This document shows, piece after piece, positions 17,579 through 25,068 of a stretch of 64,000 nucleotides of DNA (position 1 is the first letter of the stretch; every line of letters starts with the position of its first letter). A program made the position numbers and the translations under genes. Source of the stretch: RYN-230 sp963814645 (lineage in GTDB: Bacteria > Actinomycetota > Actinomycetes > Streptosporangiales > Streptosporangiaceae); the NCBI GenBank assembly GCA_963814645.1, contig CAWFDX010000001.1, positions 744,001 to 808,000 of the forward strand. Reading direction: 5' to 3'. A model generated the notes under the pieces. The model ran no database searches. It was not told where the DNA came from and saw nothing but the letters and a program-made list of their open reading frames with translations.

Positions 17579-19202
17579 GGCTCTGTCGCACTTTCGGTGG
17601 TGACGGATCGTATTCTCACCCGAGGAGGATCCGGTGGCGGAGGAGCTGGAATCCTGCGCGGCCGTACATCTGCCTTTTGATCATCTTGGTCTTGGTGTTG
17701 ACGCCTTCGGTGCGCCCGTTGTGGTGCGGCATCGTGACCGCGGCCGTGGCGGCCTGGATGTCCAGGTCCAGGCCGCGGCTGAAAGAGTGCACGTGAGGCA
17801 GGTCCGCATCGCGTGCGCCGGCGATCCACTGCCTGAGCCTGGCGTCGTTGCCCGGGCGGGGAGCCAGCAGGGCGGCGAAGGAGCGGATCAGCCCGGCCAG
17901 GGCGGTCATCTCCGGGCATGCGCCTTCGAGGCCGGCGAGCGTCTCTTGCTGGCCGGGGGTGAGGCGGTCCGGCCTGGTGAGCAGGGTGCGGGCTGCCCGG
18001 CGGGGTGACAGGTGCGGGCGGTCGCTGTCCAGGCGGCCCTGGTTGATGTAGCGGACAAGGAGGTTGGAGCTGCCCTGGTAGCCGCGCTCGCGGATCTCGC
18101 GCAGCAGTTGCTGGACCGGGACGCCGGGCTCTTCGGCCCGGCGCTTGCGGAGGTAGCCGCGGTGGGGGTTGACGAGGGTGGGCCGGTACTTCGGGGCGCG
18201 CTGCAGCCGCTCCGGCTCGCTGGCCCGGTCGTAGCGCTTGACGGTGTTGAGCGAGAGGTTCAGGCGGCGGGCGCACTCGAGCAGGCCCACGTTCCGGGCA
18301 CGCAGCTCATGGACCTGCTGCCAGCGCTCCAAAGTGGTGGCGGCCCGCCTGCCTTCCTGCAGGGGCATGCCCTTCGCCCAGCAGGCGGAGTGCGCCGCGA
18401 CCTCCTTCCGGACGGCCTCGCCGAGGCCGTGCCACAAGTGCCAGCGATCGCCGACCTGGACCGCCGAGGGCAGTGCCTGGCGGACGGCCTCGCCGTAAGC
18501 CCCCGACCCGTCACGGCACACGACCTCGACGCCGGGATGGTCTTTCAGCCACTTCTCAGTGACGTCGGCGGTGCGGCCGGGGATGACGTCGGCGCGGCGG
18601 CCGGTCTCGGCGTCGATGAGCACGGTCGCGTAGACGCTGCCGCGGCGCAGCGCGAAGTCGTCGATCCCCAGCACCCGCGGCACCGTCATCCCGGGCAGGG
18701 GGATCTTGAGGAGGACCCGCAGCGCGGTATGCCGGCAGACCATGATGCCCAGTGCCGGCAGCAGCCGCGCCGACGCCCTGCCCGCTAACTCGCGCGCCAC
18801 TGCGCTGACCTGGGCCGTCAGCCGTGAGATGCGCCGCTGGTAACGGTCCAGGACGCCCGGGACCTGCTCGCGGAAGGTCTGCACCCTGCACTCCAGCGCC
18901 GGGCAGCGCATACGGCGGACCCGCACCCGGACCAGGACGCGGCGGCCATCAACGGGAACGTCCGCCGCTGTCCGCTCGCGGTATTCATGCACGCGGGCCG
19001 TTTCGGTGCCGCACCCCGGGCAGGCCACGGCCACGTCCCGGGTCCTCGCCCGCACGCAGATCATCTCGCCCGCGTCCTCGACATCCTCGATGACCAGGGC
19101 AGACAACCCAGAGAACACAGTCCTCACAAGCTCAGTCACGTCAATCATGACCGATCGTGACACATCAGCACAACCTGCCACCACCGAAAGTGCGACAGAG
19201 CC
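17579..19202. mobile_element. ISL3-family element, copy 1
   Basis: A 1624-bp element with terminal inverted repeat GGCTCTGTCGCACTTTCGGT at the left and its complement at the right. It is flanked by the 8-bp target duplication AAGGTAAC (17571-17578 and 19203-19210). It lies inside the left terminal repeat of the IS256 element, 17 bp from its outer end counting the duplication. Its transposase runs on the minus strand. It is almost identical to copy 2. Confidence 0.93.
17616..19148 (-). CDS. ISL3-family transposase, copy 1
   Basis: A 510-residue transposase. The N-terminal zinc ribbon shows CPGCG and a second Cys pair in RRMRCPALECR. The DDE residues are in VLGIDDFALRRG, VGDRWHLWHG and HHNGRTEGVNTKTKMIKRQM. 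A helix-turn-helix-like segment LECARRLNLSLNTVKRY lies in the middle. The start at ATG 19148 follows the family start MIDVTELVRTVF; upstream codons are terminal-repeat sequence. It differs from copy 2 by one residue in the translated frame (Asn in VNPHRG instead of Asp). Confidence 0.92.
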   Translation of the reverse strand: MIDVTELVRTVFSGLSALVIEDVEDAGEMICVRARTRDVAVACPGCGTETARVHEYRERTAADVPVDGRRVLVRVRVRRMRCPALECRVQTFREQVPGVLDRYQRRISRLTAQVSAVARELAGRASARLLPALGIMVCRHTALRVLLKIPLPGMTVPRVLGIDDFALRRGSVYATVLIDAETGRRADVIPGRTADVTEKWLKDHPGVEVVCRDGSGAYGEAVRQALPSAVQVGDRWHLWHGLGEAVRKEVAAHSACWAKGMPLQEGRRAATTLERWQQVHELRARNVGLLECARRLNLSLNTVKRYDRASEPERLQRAPKYRPTLVNPHRGYLRKRRAEEPGVPVQQLLREIRERGYQGSSNLLVRYINQGRLDSDRPHLSPRRAARTLLTRPDRLTPGQQETLAGLEGACPEMTALAGLIRSFAALLAPRPGNDARLRQWIAGARDADLPHVHSFSRGLDLDIQAATAAVTMPHHNGRTEGVNTKTKMIKRQMYGRAGFQLLRHRILLG

Positions 19203-19210
19203 AAGGTAAC
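19203..19210. repeat. 8-bp target duplication of ISL3 copy 1 (right)
   Basis: AAGGTAAC directly abuts the ISL3 right end and matches 17571-17578. The IS256 repeat resumes immediately after it with GGTGTAACT. Confidence 0.9.
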
Positions 19211-19233
19211 GGTGTAACTTCTGTCACTGTTGT

Positions 19234-20517
19234 TTACTTTCGTCCCGCGCTGAGGCGGCCGTCGAAGGTGATGTCGAAGGCGTTGAGGGCGGCCTTCCAC
19301 CGGTTGGTCCAGCGCTTGCGGCCCCGGCCGGTCGGGTCCAGGCTCATGATCGCCATGTACAGGCACTTCAGGGCGGCCTGCTCGGTGGGGAAGTGGCCGC
19401 GGGCGTTCACGGCGCGCCGCAGCCGGGCGTTGATCGATTCGATCGCGTTGGTCGTGCAGATGACGGTTCTTATTTCCCGGTCGAACTGCAGGAATGGCAC
19501 GAATTCCGCCCACGCGTTCTCCCACAGCCGTATGATAGCCGGGTAGCGTTTCTCCCACTTCCCGGAGAACTCGGCGAACCGGTCGAGCGCCTCAGCTTCC
19601 GACGCGGCGGTGTAGACCGGCTTAAGGTCTTTCGCGATGACGCCCCAGTCTTTCTTCGAGGCGTACTTGAAGGAATTCCGCAGGAGATGAACAATGCAGG
19701 TTTGCACGATCGTCTTCTCCCACACGGTGTTCACCGCATCGGGCAGGCCTTTCAGCCCGTCGCAGACCAGCATGCACACGTCCCGCACACCGCGGTTCTT
19801 GATCTCAGACAAGACCCGCAGCCAGAACTTGGCTCCCTCCCCGTCGCCGTGCTCGCCGGCCCACAGTCCCAGCACGTCACGCTCGCCGTCCACGGTGACG
19901 CCCAGGGCGAGGTAGATGGGCCGGTTGGCGACCTGGCCCTCGCGGATCTTCACGTTAATAGCATCGATAAACAGGACGGCATAAACCGGGTCAAGCGGCC
20001 GGCTCTGCCATTCCGCCATGCCCTCCATCACCCGGTCGGTGATCGTGGTAATAGTCTGCTTAGAGACCTCCGCGCCGTAGACCTCGGCCAGGTGCGCGCT
20101 GATCTCCCCGTGGGTCAGCCCTTTCGCCGACAGGGAAATCACCATCTCCTCCACCCCGGTCAGCCGCCGCTGCCTTTTGGCGACGATTTTCGGCTCGAAA
20201 CTGGAGTCCCGGTCCCGCGGCACCGAAAGCTCCACCGGCCCAGCCTCGGTGATCACCGTCTTGGCCCGGTGCCCATTGCGGGAATTGCTGCCATTGCGGC
20301 CCGCCGGGTCGTGCTTGCCGTAGCCGAGGTGGTCATCCAGTTCGCCTTCCAGGGCACCCTCGACCACCATCTTGGTCAGCTTGCCCAGCAGCCCGCCCTC
20401 GCCGGTCAGCTTCAGCCCGCCGCTGCGTGCCCGCTCGGTAAGCTCGCGCAGCAGCTGCTCATCGGCCGCCGAGAGCTCCGCTCCGTCCTCGTCATGGCTG
20501 GTCGTCACGTCTGTCAC
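19234..20517 (-). CDS. IS256-family (Mutator-type) transposase
   Basis: A 427-residue transposase with all three IS256 catalytic regions: AVLFIDAINVKIREG, MLVCDGLKGLPDAV and the Glu in TTNAIESINARLRR. LTGVEEMVISLSAKGLTHGE is the usual helix-turn-helix region. The GTG start at 20517 is chosen because GGAGGA lies about 8 bases upstream and further codons run into the adjacent ISL3 end. The frame is intact, but both ends of its element are interrupted by ISL3 copies, so it could probably move other copies rather than this one. Confidence 0.9.
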   Translation of the reverse strand: MTDVTTSHDEDGAELSAADEQLLRELTERARSGGLKLTGEGGLLGKLTKMVVEGALEGELDDHLGYGKHDPAGRNGSNSRNGHRAKTVITEAGPVELSVPRDRDSSFEPKIVAKRQRRLTGVEEMVISLSAKGLTHGEISAHLAEVYGAEVSKQTITTITDRVMEGMAEWQSRPLDPVYAVLFIDAINVKIREGQVANRPIYLALGVTVDGERDVLGLWAGEHGDGEGAKFWLRVLSEIKNRGVRDVCMLVCDGLKGLPDAVNTVWEKTIVQTCIVHLLRNSFKYASKKDWGVIAKDLKPVYTAASEAEALDRFAEFSGKWEKRYPAIIRLWENAWAEFVPFLQFDREIRTVICTTNAIESINARLRRAVNARGHFPTEQAALKCLYMAIMSLDPTGRGRKRWTNRWKAALNAFDITFDGRLSAGRK

Positions 20518-20547
20518 TGGTGTCTCCTCCGTCTCGGGAGTTACACC

Positions 20548-20555
20548 GTTGAAAT
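20548..20555. repeat. 8-bp target duplication of ISL3 copy 2 (left)
   Basis: GTTGAAAT immediately before the ISL3 left end, repeated at 22180-22187. It differs from the duplication of copy 1, so the two copies inserted independently. Confidence 0.9.
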
Positions 20556-22179
20556 GGCTCTGTCGCACTTTCGGTGGTGGCAGGTTGTGCTGATGTGTCA
20601 CGATCGGTCATGATTGACGTGACTGAGCTTGTGAGGACTGTGTTCTCTGGGTTGTCTGCCCTGGTCATCGAGGATGTCGAGGACGCGGGCGAGATGATCT
20701 GCGTGCGGGCGAGGACCCGGGACGTGGCCGTGGCCTGCCCGGGGTGCGGCACCGAAACGGCCCGCGTGCATGAATACCGCGAGCGGACAGCGGCGGACGT
20801 TCCCGTTGATGGCCGCCGCGTCCTGGTCCGGGTGCGGGTCCGCCGTATGCGCTGCCCGGCGCTGGAGTGCAGGGTGCAGACCTTCCGCGAGCAGGTCCCG
20901 GGCGTCCTGGACCGTTACCAGCGGCGCATCTCACGGCTGACGGCCCAGGTCAGCGCAGTGGCGCGCGAGTTAGCGGGCAGGGCGTCGGCGCGGCTGCTGC
21001 CGGCACTGGGCATCATGGTCTGCCGGCATACCGCGCTGCGGGTCCTCCTCAAGATCCCCCTGCCCGGGATGACGGTGCCGCGGGTGCTGGGGATCGACGA
21101 CTTCGCGCTGCGCCGCGGCAGCGTCTACGCGACCGTGCTCATCGACGCCGAGACCGGCCGCCGCGCCGACGTCATCCCCGGCCGCACCGCCGACGTCACT
21201 GAGAAGTGGCTGAAAGACCATCCCGGCGTCGAGGTCGTGTGCCGTGACGGGTCGGGGGCTTACGGCGAGGCCGTCCGCCAGGCACTGCCCTCGGCGGTCC
21301 AGGTCGGCGATCGCTGGCACTTGTGGCACGGCCTCGGCGAGGCCGTCCGGAAGGAGGTCGCGGCGCACTCCGCCTGCTGGGCGAAGGGCATGCCCCTGCA
21401 GGAAGGCAGGCGGGCCGCCACCACTTTGGAGCGCTGGCAGCAGGTCCATGAGCTGCGTGCCCGGAACGTGGGCCTGCTCGAGTGCGCCCGCCGCCTGAAC
21501 CTCTCGCTCAACACCGTCAAGCGCTACGACCGGGCCAGCGAGCCGGAGCGGCTGCAGCGCGCCCCGAAGTACCGGCCCACCCTCGTCGACCCCCACCGCG
21601 GCTACCTCCGCAAGCGCCGGGCCGAAGAGCCCGGCGTCCCGGTCCAGCAACTGCTGCGCGAGATCCGCGAGCGCGGCTACCAGGGCAGCTCCAACCTCCT
21701 TGTCCGCTACATCAACCAGGGCCGCCTGGACAGCGACCGCCCGCACCTGTCACCCCGCCGGGCAGCCCGCACCCTGCTCACCAGGCCGGACCGCCTCACC
21801 CCCGGCCAGCAAGAGACGCTCGCCGGCCTCGAAGGCGCATGCCCGGAGATGACCGCCCTGGCCGGGCTGATCCGCTCCTTCGCCGCCCTGCTGGCTCCCC
21901 GCCCGGGCAACGACGCCAGGCTCAGGCAGTGGATCGCCGGCGCACGCGATGCGGACCTGCCTCACGTGCACTCTTTCAGCCGCGGCCTGGACCTGGACAT
22001 CCAGGCCGCCACGGCCGCGGTCACGATGCCGCACCACAACGGGCGCACCGAAGGCGTCAACACCAAGACCAAGATGATCAAAAGGCAGATGTACGGCCGC
22101 GCAGGATTCCAGCTCCTCCGCCACCGGATCCTCCTCGGGTGAGAATACGATCCGTCACCACCGAAAGTGCGACAGAGCC
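20556..22179. mobile_element. ISL3-family element, copy 2 (inverted relative to copy 1)
   Basis: A 1624-bp element with the same terminal repeats as copy 1, flanked by its own 8-bp duplication GTTGAAAT (20548-20555 and 22180-22187). It is inserted in the right terminal repeat of the IS256 element, also 17 bp from the outer end. It mirrors copy 1 in orientation, so both have the same orientation relative to the IS256 repeat. Confidence 0.93.
20610..22142 (+). CDS. ISL3-family transposase, copy 2
   Basis: A 510-residue transposase with the same zinc ribbon and DDE residues as copy 1. Only one base difference was noticed over the gene (21588, corresponding to 18170 in copy 1), giving Asp instead of Asn in VDPHRG. 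The intact frame and near identity of the two copies point to recent activity of this ISL3 family in the genome. Confidence 0.92.
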   Translation: MIDVTELVRTVFSGLSALVIEDVEDAGEMICVRARTRDVAVACPGCGTETARVHEYRERTAADVPVDGRRVLVRVRVRRMRCPALECRVQTFREQVPGVLDRYQRRISRLTAQVSAVARELAGRASARLLPALGIMVCRHTALRVLLKIPLPGMTVPRVLGIDDFALRRGSVYATVLIDAETGRRADVIPGRTADVTEKWLKDHPGVEVVCRDGSGAYGEAVRQALPSAVQVGDRWHLWHGLGEAVRKEVAAHSACWAKGMPLQEGRRAATTLERWQQVHELRARNVGLLECARRLNLSLNTVKRYDRASEPERLQRAPKYRPTLVDPHRGYLRKRRAEEPGVPVQQLLREIRERGYQGSSNLLVRYINQGRLDSDRPHLSPRRAARTLLTRPDRLTPGQQETLAGLEGACPEMTALAGLIRSFAALLAPRPGNDARLRQWIAGARDADLPHVHSFSRGLDLDIQAATAAVTMPHHNGRTEGVNTKTKMIKRQMYGRAGFQLLRHRILLG

Positions 22180-22187
22180 GTTGAAAT
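22180..22187. repeat. 8-bp target duplication of ISL3 copy 2 (right)
   Basis: GTTGAAAT immediately after the ISL3 right end. It is followed by the outermost 9 bases of the IS256 repeat (TACAGTCCC). Confidence 0.9.
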
Positions 22188-22266
22188 TACAGTCCCCGCG
22201 GGGGGCTCTGATCCGAGATGATCACTGTGTCTCAAGCCAGGACCGGCCCGGAAGAACAGGCCGCCG

Positions 22267-22450
22267 ATGCCAGTGCCGCATGCCCACAGCGCCGACCTGA
22301 CCAGCACGGACCGGGAATTGCCCGGCCTGCTGGAGGTACTCGCCCAGGTGGGGACCCGCGCCAGCGGCGGGGACGGCACTACCGGCTGGTGGTCGCAGCG
22401 GTGCGCGGGCTGGCCGGGGCCGGAACTTCCGGGAACTGGGCGATCAGCTT
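22267..22450 (+). pseudogene. ISAs1-family transposase N-terminal fragment
   Basis: One frame gives STDRELPGLLEVLAQV and, after a frameshift near 22352, another gives DPRQRRGRHYRLVVAAVRGL. Together they match the conserved N-terminal region of ISAs1 transposases (L-x-x-VPDPR, then the RHxL(A)-type helix). Nothing of the catalytic domain follows on this strand. The adjacent complete ISAs1 gene lies on the opposite strand, so this is a separate dead piece. Confidence 0.6.
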
Positions 22451-22517
22451 TGTCAACCCCGATACGGCCCCGTCCGAGCCAGGGCTCCGGCGTGTTCCGT
22501 GATTGTCCGTTTGTGTC

Positions 22518-23756
22518 CTAATCGAGGCCGTGGAGGCGGAGAGCTTCAGCGGGGGTGGTGTGGTCGCGCCGTCCTTCGGGGACGTGCAGGTAGCCGGCGT
22601 TTTTGATGGCCGCGATGATCGCGGCGCGGATGGTAGCCAGGTTCGCGGGCCCGTTGCCGGTCCTGCTGGTAGCGGCGTCCTCGCGAAATGACACGTCCCG
22701 GGTGTGGTGATGTGCCTCGATGCTCCAGTGCTCGCGCACGAGCCGGGCCAGGCCAGCCGGGGTGGCGTGGGCGCTGGCGAGGCTGGTGATGGCGTAGACG
22801 GTCTCGCGGGAGACCTTCCCGGTGACGGTGTCCTGCCGCCAGCGGGTGATCTTGATGGCCTGGCGGGCGCCGGGAAGGTCCAGGCCGCTGACATGAGCGG
22901 TCTTGAGGGTGCGGGTCTCGGTGCGCCCGTGCCCGGCATCGCGGGTAGTGCTGCCGGCCGGGACCTGCCGCCAGGGCAGTGCCCTGAGGCGGTCATGCAG
23001 AAGCGGCTGGTTCCGCTTGATCACGGCGATGTAGTGCGCCTTCTTCTCCGTGGTCAGCCAGGCGAGGTTCGCCCGCACCGTGTGCAGCGCATCGAAGGTC
23101 ACCACCACGCCAGCCAGGTCCAGAGGTCCCAGGAGCTCAGCGAAGTGGCTGGTCTCGTTGTGCTTCACATCCACCTCGAGATGGTCCAGGAGCCGTCCGC
23201 CATGCTCGGCGGCACCCAGGAGATGCACCCGGGTGCCGTCGCCGCGGCGGGCCCCGCGGGAGGTTTTGCCGTCCACCGCCACGGCCCGTAACCCGTCGCG
23301 GGCCAGGGCTTTTGCCTCCTGGGCGGCGCGCCGGGCCCGGTAGTCGCGCACGCTGGCCGAGGGCAGCCCGCCAGGGCACCGGCGGCGGCGTGGCCCGAGG
23401 AGGGCCCGGGTCAGTGCCCGCGGGTCCAGCTTGCCCAGCACCACCCGGATCGTCTTCTCATCTGGTGCCCGGTACCGCCCGGCTACCGGGTCCCACGGGG
23501 CGCGCAGCCGGGCCAGGTCCGCCTGGCTGGCCCGCCTGGCCCACTGCCCCACAGCGGTCAGCCGGTCGTTCCCGGCCGCGGTGCACGCGCACACCGCGAC
23601 CGCGATCAGGCAGGCCAGCGGGTAGACCCGCCCCTGCCGGGACCGCGGGTCCGGCAATGCTTCCAGCCGCTGCCACGTGCTGGCAGCCAGATTCTCCCCG
23701 CCGGGGCCGGATTCGACCACGCGCGCACCTACGCGCGACAATGCCACAGCGGGCAC
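22518..23756 (-). CDS. ISAs1-family transposase
   Basis: A frame of 412 residues with the ISAs1 layout: WQRLEALPDPRSRQGRVYPL at the start of the N-terminal domain, VAVDGKTSRGARR (first catalytic Asp), LAGVVVTFDALHTVRANLAW (second Asp) and VREHWSIEAHHHTRDVSF (Glu). The frame is complete, ending in TPAEALRLHGLD. The annotated GTG start lies inside a long hairpin, so the true start may be a little downstream. Terminal repeats were not recognised. Confidence 0.85.
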   Translation of the reverse strand: MPAVALSRVGARVVESGPGGENLAASTWQRLEALPDPRSRQGRVYPLACLIAVAVCACTAAGNDRLTAVGQWARRASQADLARLRAPWDPVAGRYRAPDEKTIRVVLGKLDPRALTRALLGPRRRRCPGGLPSASVRDYRARRAAQEAKALARDGLRAVAVDGKTSRGARRGDGTRVHLLGAAEHGGRLLDHLEVDVKHNETSHFAELLGPLDLAGVVVTFDALHTVRANLAWLTTEKKAHYIAVIKRNQPLLHDRLRALPWRQVPAGSTTRDAGHGRTETRTLKTAHVSGLDLPGARQAIKITRWRQDTVTGKVSRETVYAITSLASAHATPAGLARLVREHWSIEAHHHTRDVSFREDAATSRTGNGPANLATIRAAIIAAIKNAGYLHVPEGRRDHTTPAEALRLHGLD

Positions 23757-23813
23757 GCTGCACCTCGTTCATGTAGACCTCAGAGACCTACATGATCATC
23801 GCAGCGTGCCCGC
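23749..23813. repeat. Long hairpin upstream of the ISAs1 transposase
   Basis: The outer arms GCGGGCACGCTG (23749-23760) and CAGCGTGCCCGC (23802-23813) are perfect complements. Inside them, TCATGTAG (23769-23776) pairs with CTACATGA (23788-23795). The structure straddles the start region of the ISAs1 transposase. It could be part of the IS end, protect against read-through transcription, or be an unrelated chromosomal palindrome. Confidence 0.7.
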
Positions 23814-23866
23814 GCTCATGAACCGTGCGTCCCCGCACCACCCGCCGCATACCGGGGCAAAGCCCC

Positions 23867-24110
23867 TCAAGTCCGGAACACGCCGGAGCCCTGCCGTCCG
23901 AGCACGTCATACAAGGCGCCATACCCACGCCGGTACTCCGCAGCCAGCGACAAGGCCGCCAGGTTCCGCACCGGCCCAGGCCGCGCACAGCACCGCATCC
24001 GCCAGCTCGAACATCTCATCGTTGCGGGCGGTCAGGCAGGCATGGAAATGCGCCCGGAAGCGCGACAGCGCGACAGCGCGGCAAGCGGCCCGGCCCCGGC
24101 GGCATGATCT
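23867..24110 (-). pseudogene. IS701-like transposase N-terminal remnant
   Basis: One minus-strand frame reads ALSRFRAHFHACLTARNDEM and FELADAVLCA. After a frameshift, another reads RNLAALSLAAEYRRGYGALY then DVLGRQGSGVFRT and a stop. The order matches the N-terminus of IS701/DDE_5-type transposases (VRSLAxLSLxPEHRRGHGALYDALN). The catalytic domain is missing, and the piece ends close to the ISAs1 element. Dead remnant; assignment by recalled family pattern. Confidence 0.6.
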
Positions 24111-24129
24111 GGCAAGCTGTCCATCACGG

Positions 24130-24599
24130 CCTTCGTTCGTGATCTTTGTCCCTTGGCGAGAACAAATGATCATGCGGAGGCCGTACGCACGCACCGCGAT
24201 ACGCCGGGATCCCGCGGCGAAAGGCCGCGAAATGCCCAGGCCCCAGCCGGCAGGTAAAGAACTAGCTGAGCTACAGCTGGGCACCAGGGTGGGAGGCGTT
24301 CGTTCGGCGAACCGAGCCTACGAGGCGAGTTGTCCCTACACACTGTAGTCACTAAGAAGCGAAAAGCGATAGCGTGCACTCAACGTCTCAAAACCCATAC
24401 GTCCTGCATGTAATCCGTCTACGCTGGCTCAGCGTCAACCTCATGTGGCATTGAGGTGGACGTGGCGTTCTGCGCCGGGGGAAAGAAGGACTCTTGCGAA
24501 AGACGTAGAAGTCCGGCATGCCGGACGAACCACTGCAACCATAGGTGGCCGTGGCGTACCCAAAATGTGTGGGCTATTGCCGGAGAGGTCCGTCTTATT
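24130..24599. other. Intergenic stretch without a recognised gene
   Basis: About 470 bases between the IS remnant and the second polysaccharide block. Base composition becomes visibly less GC-rich towards 24600, marking entry into the older, lower-GC block. No domain or RNA gene was recognised. A promoter for the downstream operon should lie here. Confidence 0.4.
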
Positions 24600-25061
24600 G
24601 TGAAGCAACCGCTTAGAACTGCCAACCCACGAGGCATACTAATCATTACAGTAAGTGCCTGCACGTTGGCTCTTCTTGCGCAGACCAGTACAGGAAGAAA
24701 CGCACTTCAGAGTGCTGGGCTGGTTAAGCGCCCATCCGGATACACTTCGCTTGCCTTCCAAGATCCTACATTTCTCCCAGAGCATCTCGCCTTCCGGATG
24801 CAGCATGTCCGCATCGCCTTTGTCGTCCATAATTCAGCTAGCGAGAGCCGCATATACACCTGGCGCTTGGCGACAGTGCACGGTCATCACAATGAGCGGA
24901 GGCTTTCCGGCCGGATAAGAATCGCATCAGGCGGAAGCGCCACCATCTCAAGGCGCACCGCAATTTCCTGCAGCTCTGGGCGTGTTTTGATTATGGTAAC
25001 ACTAAAGACCCCACCCGAATCAATCGATGCGTGGGCCACCTGTTCATCGCGGAAAAGGTAA
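24600..25061 (+). CDS. Membrane-anchored Ig-like (DUF1616-like) extracellular protein, paralogue 2
   Basis: A 153-residue protein paralogous to the one at 3352: after a membrane helix (about residues 11-28) come KRPSGYTSLAFQDPTFLPEH, a beta-rich domain and two matching cysteines (ISCSSG and ATCSS). The GTG at 24600 is chosen because GGAGAGGT lies about 10 bases upstream and it gives nearly the same length and membrane topology as the paralogue. A further upstream start would add 48 residues with no counterpart. It precedes a GT4-derived pseudogene by 7 bases, the same gene order as in block 1. Function unknown. Confidence 0.6.
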   Translation: MKQPLRTANPRGILIITVSACTLALLAQTSTGRNALQSAGLVKRPSGYTSLAFQDPTFLPEHLAFRMQHVRIAFVVHNSASESRIYTWRLATVHGHHNERRLSGRIRIASGGSATISRRTAISCSSGRVLIMVTLKTPPESIDAWATCSSRKR

Positions 25062-25068
25062 CTAGCCG

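Larger units (their letters stand above)
17562..22196. mobile_element. IS256-family element carrying an ISL3 copy inside each terminal repeat
   Basis: The two outer ends read inward as GGGTCTGTC (left) and GGGACTGTA (right). After removal of the ISL3 copies they continue as AAGGTAACGGTGTAACT and ATTTCAACGGTGTAACT, an imperfect IS256 terminal repeat. The transposase between them is intact. The limits at 17562 and 22196 are estimated from this repeat. The flanks are a decayed IS1380 on the left and a decayed ISAs1 on the right, with no clear target duplication, so one flank may have been rearranged. Confidence 0.75.

Noticed and set aside
19157..20613. Long plus-strand open frames opposite the IS256 transposase
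   Set aside because: They are antisense shadows of a clear transposase gene in GC-rich DNA and carry no domain.
17579..22179. Composite transposon made of two inverted ISL3 copies around a cargo
   Set aside because: Each copy has its own different 8-bp target duplication, and the cargo is an IS256 element whose ends continue outside both copies. This is two independent insertions.
23749..23813. CRISPR-like repeat
   Set aside because: It is a single nested hairpin, not an array of spaced direct repeats. No cas genes or repeat arrays were seen in the window.
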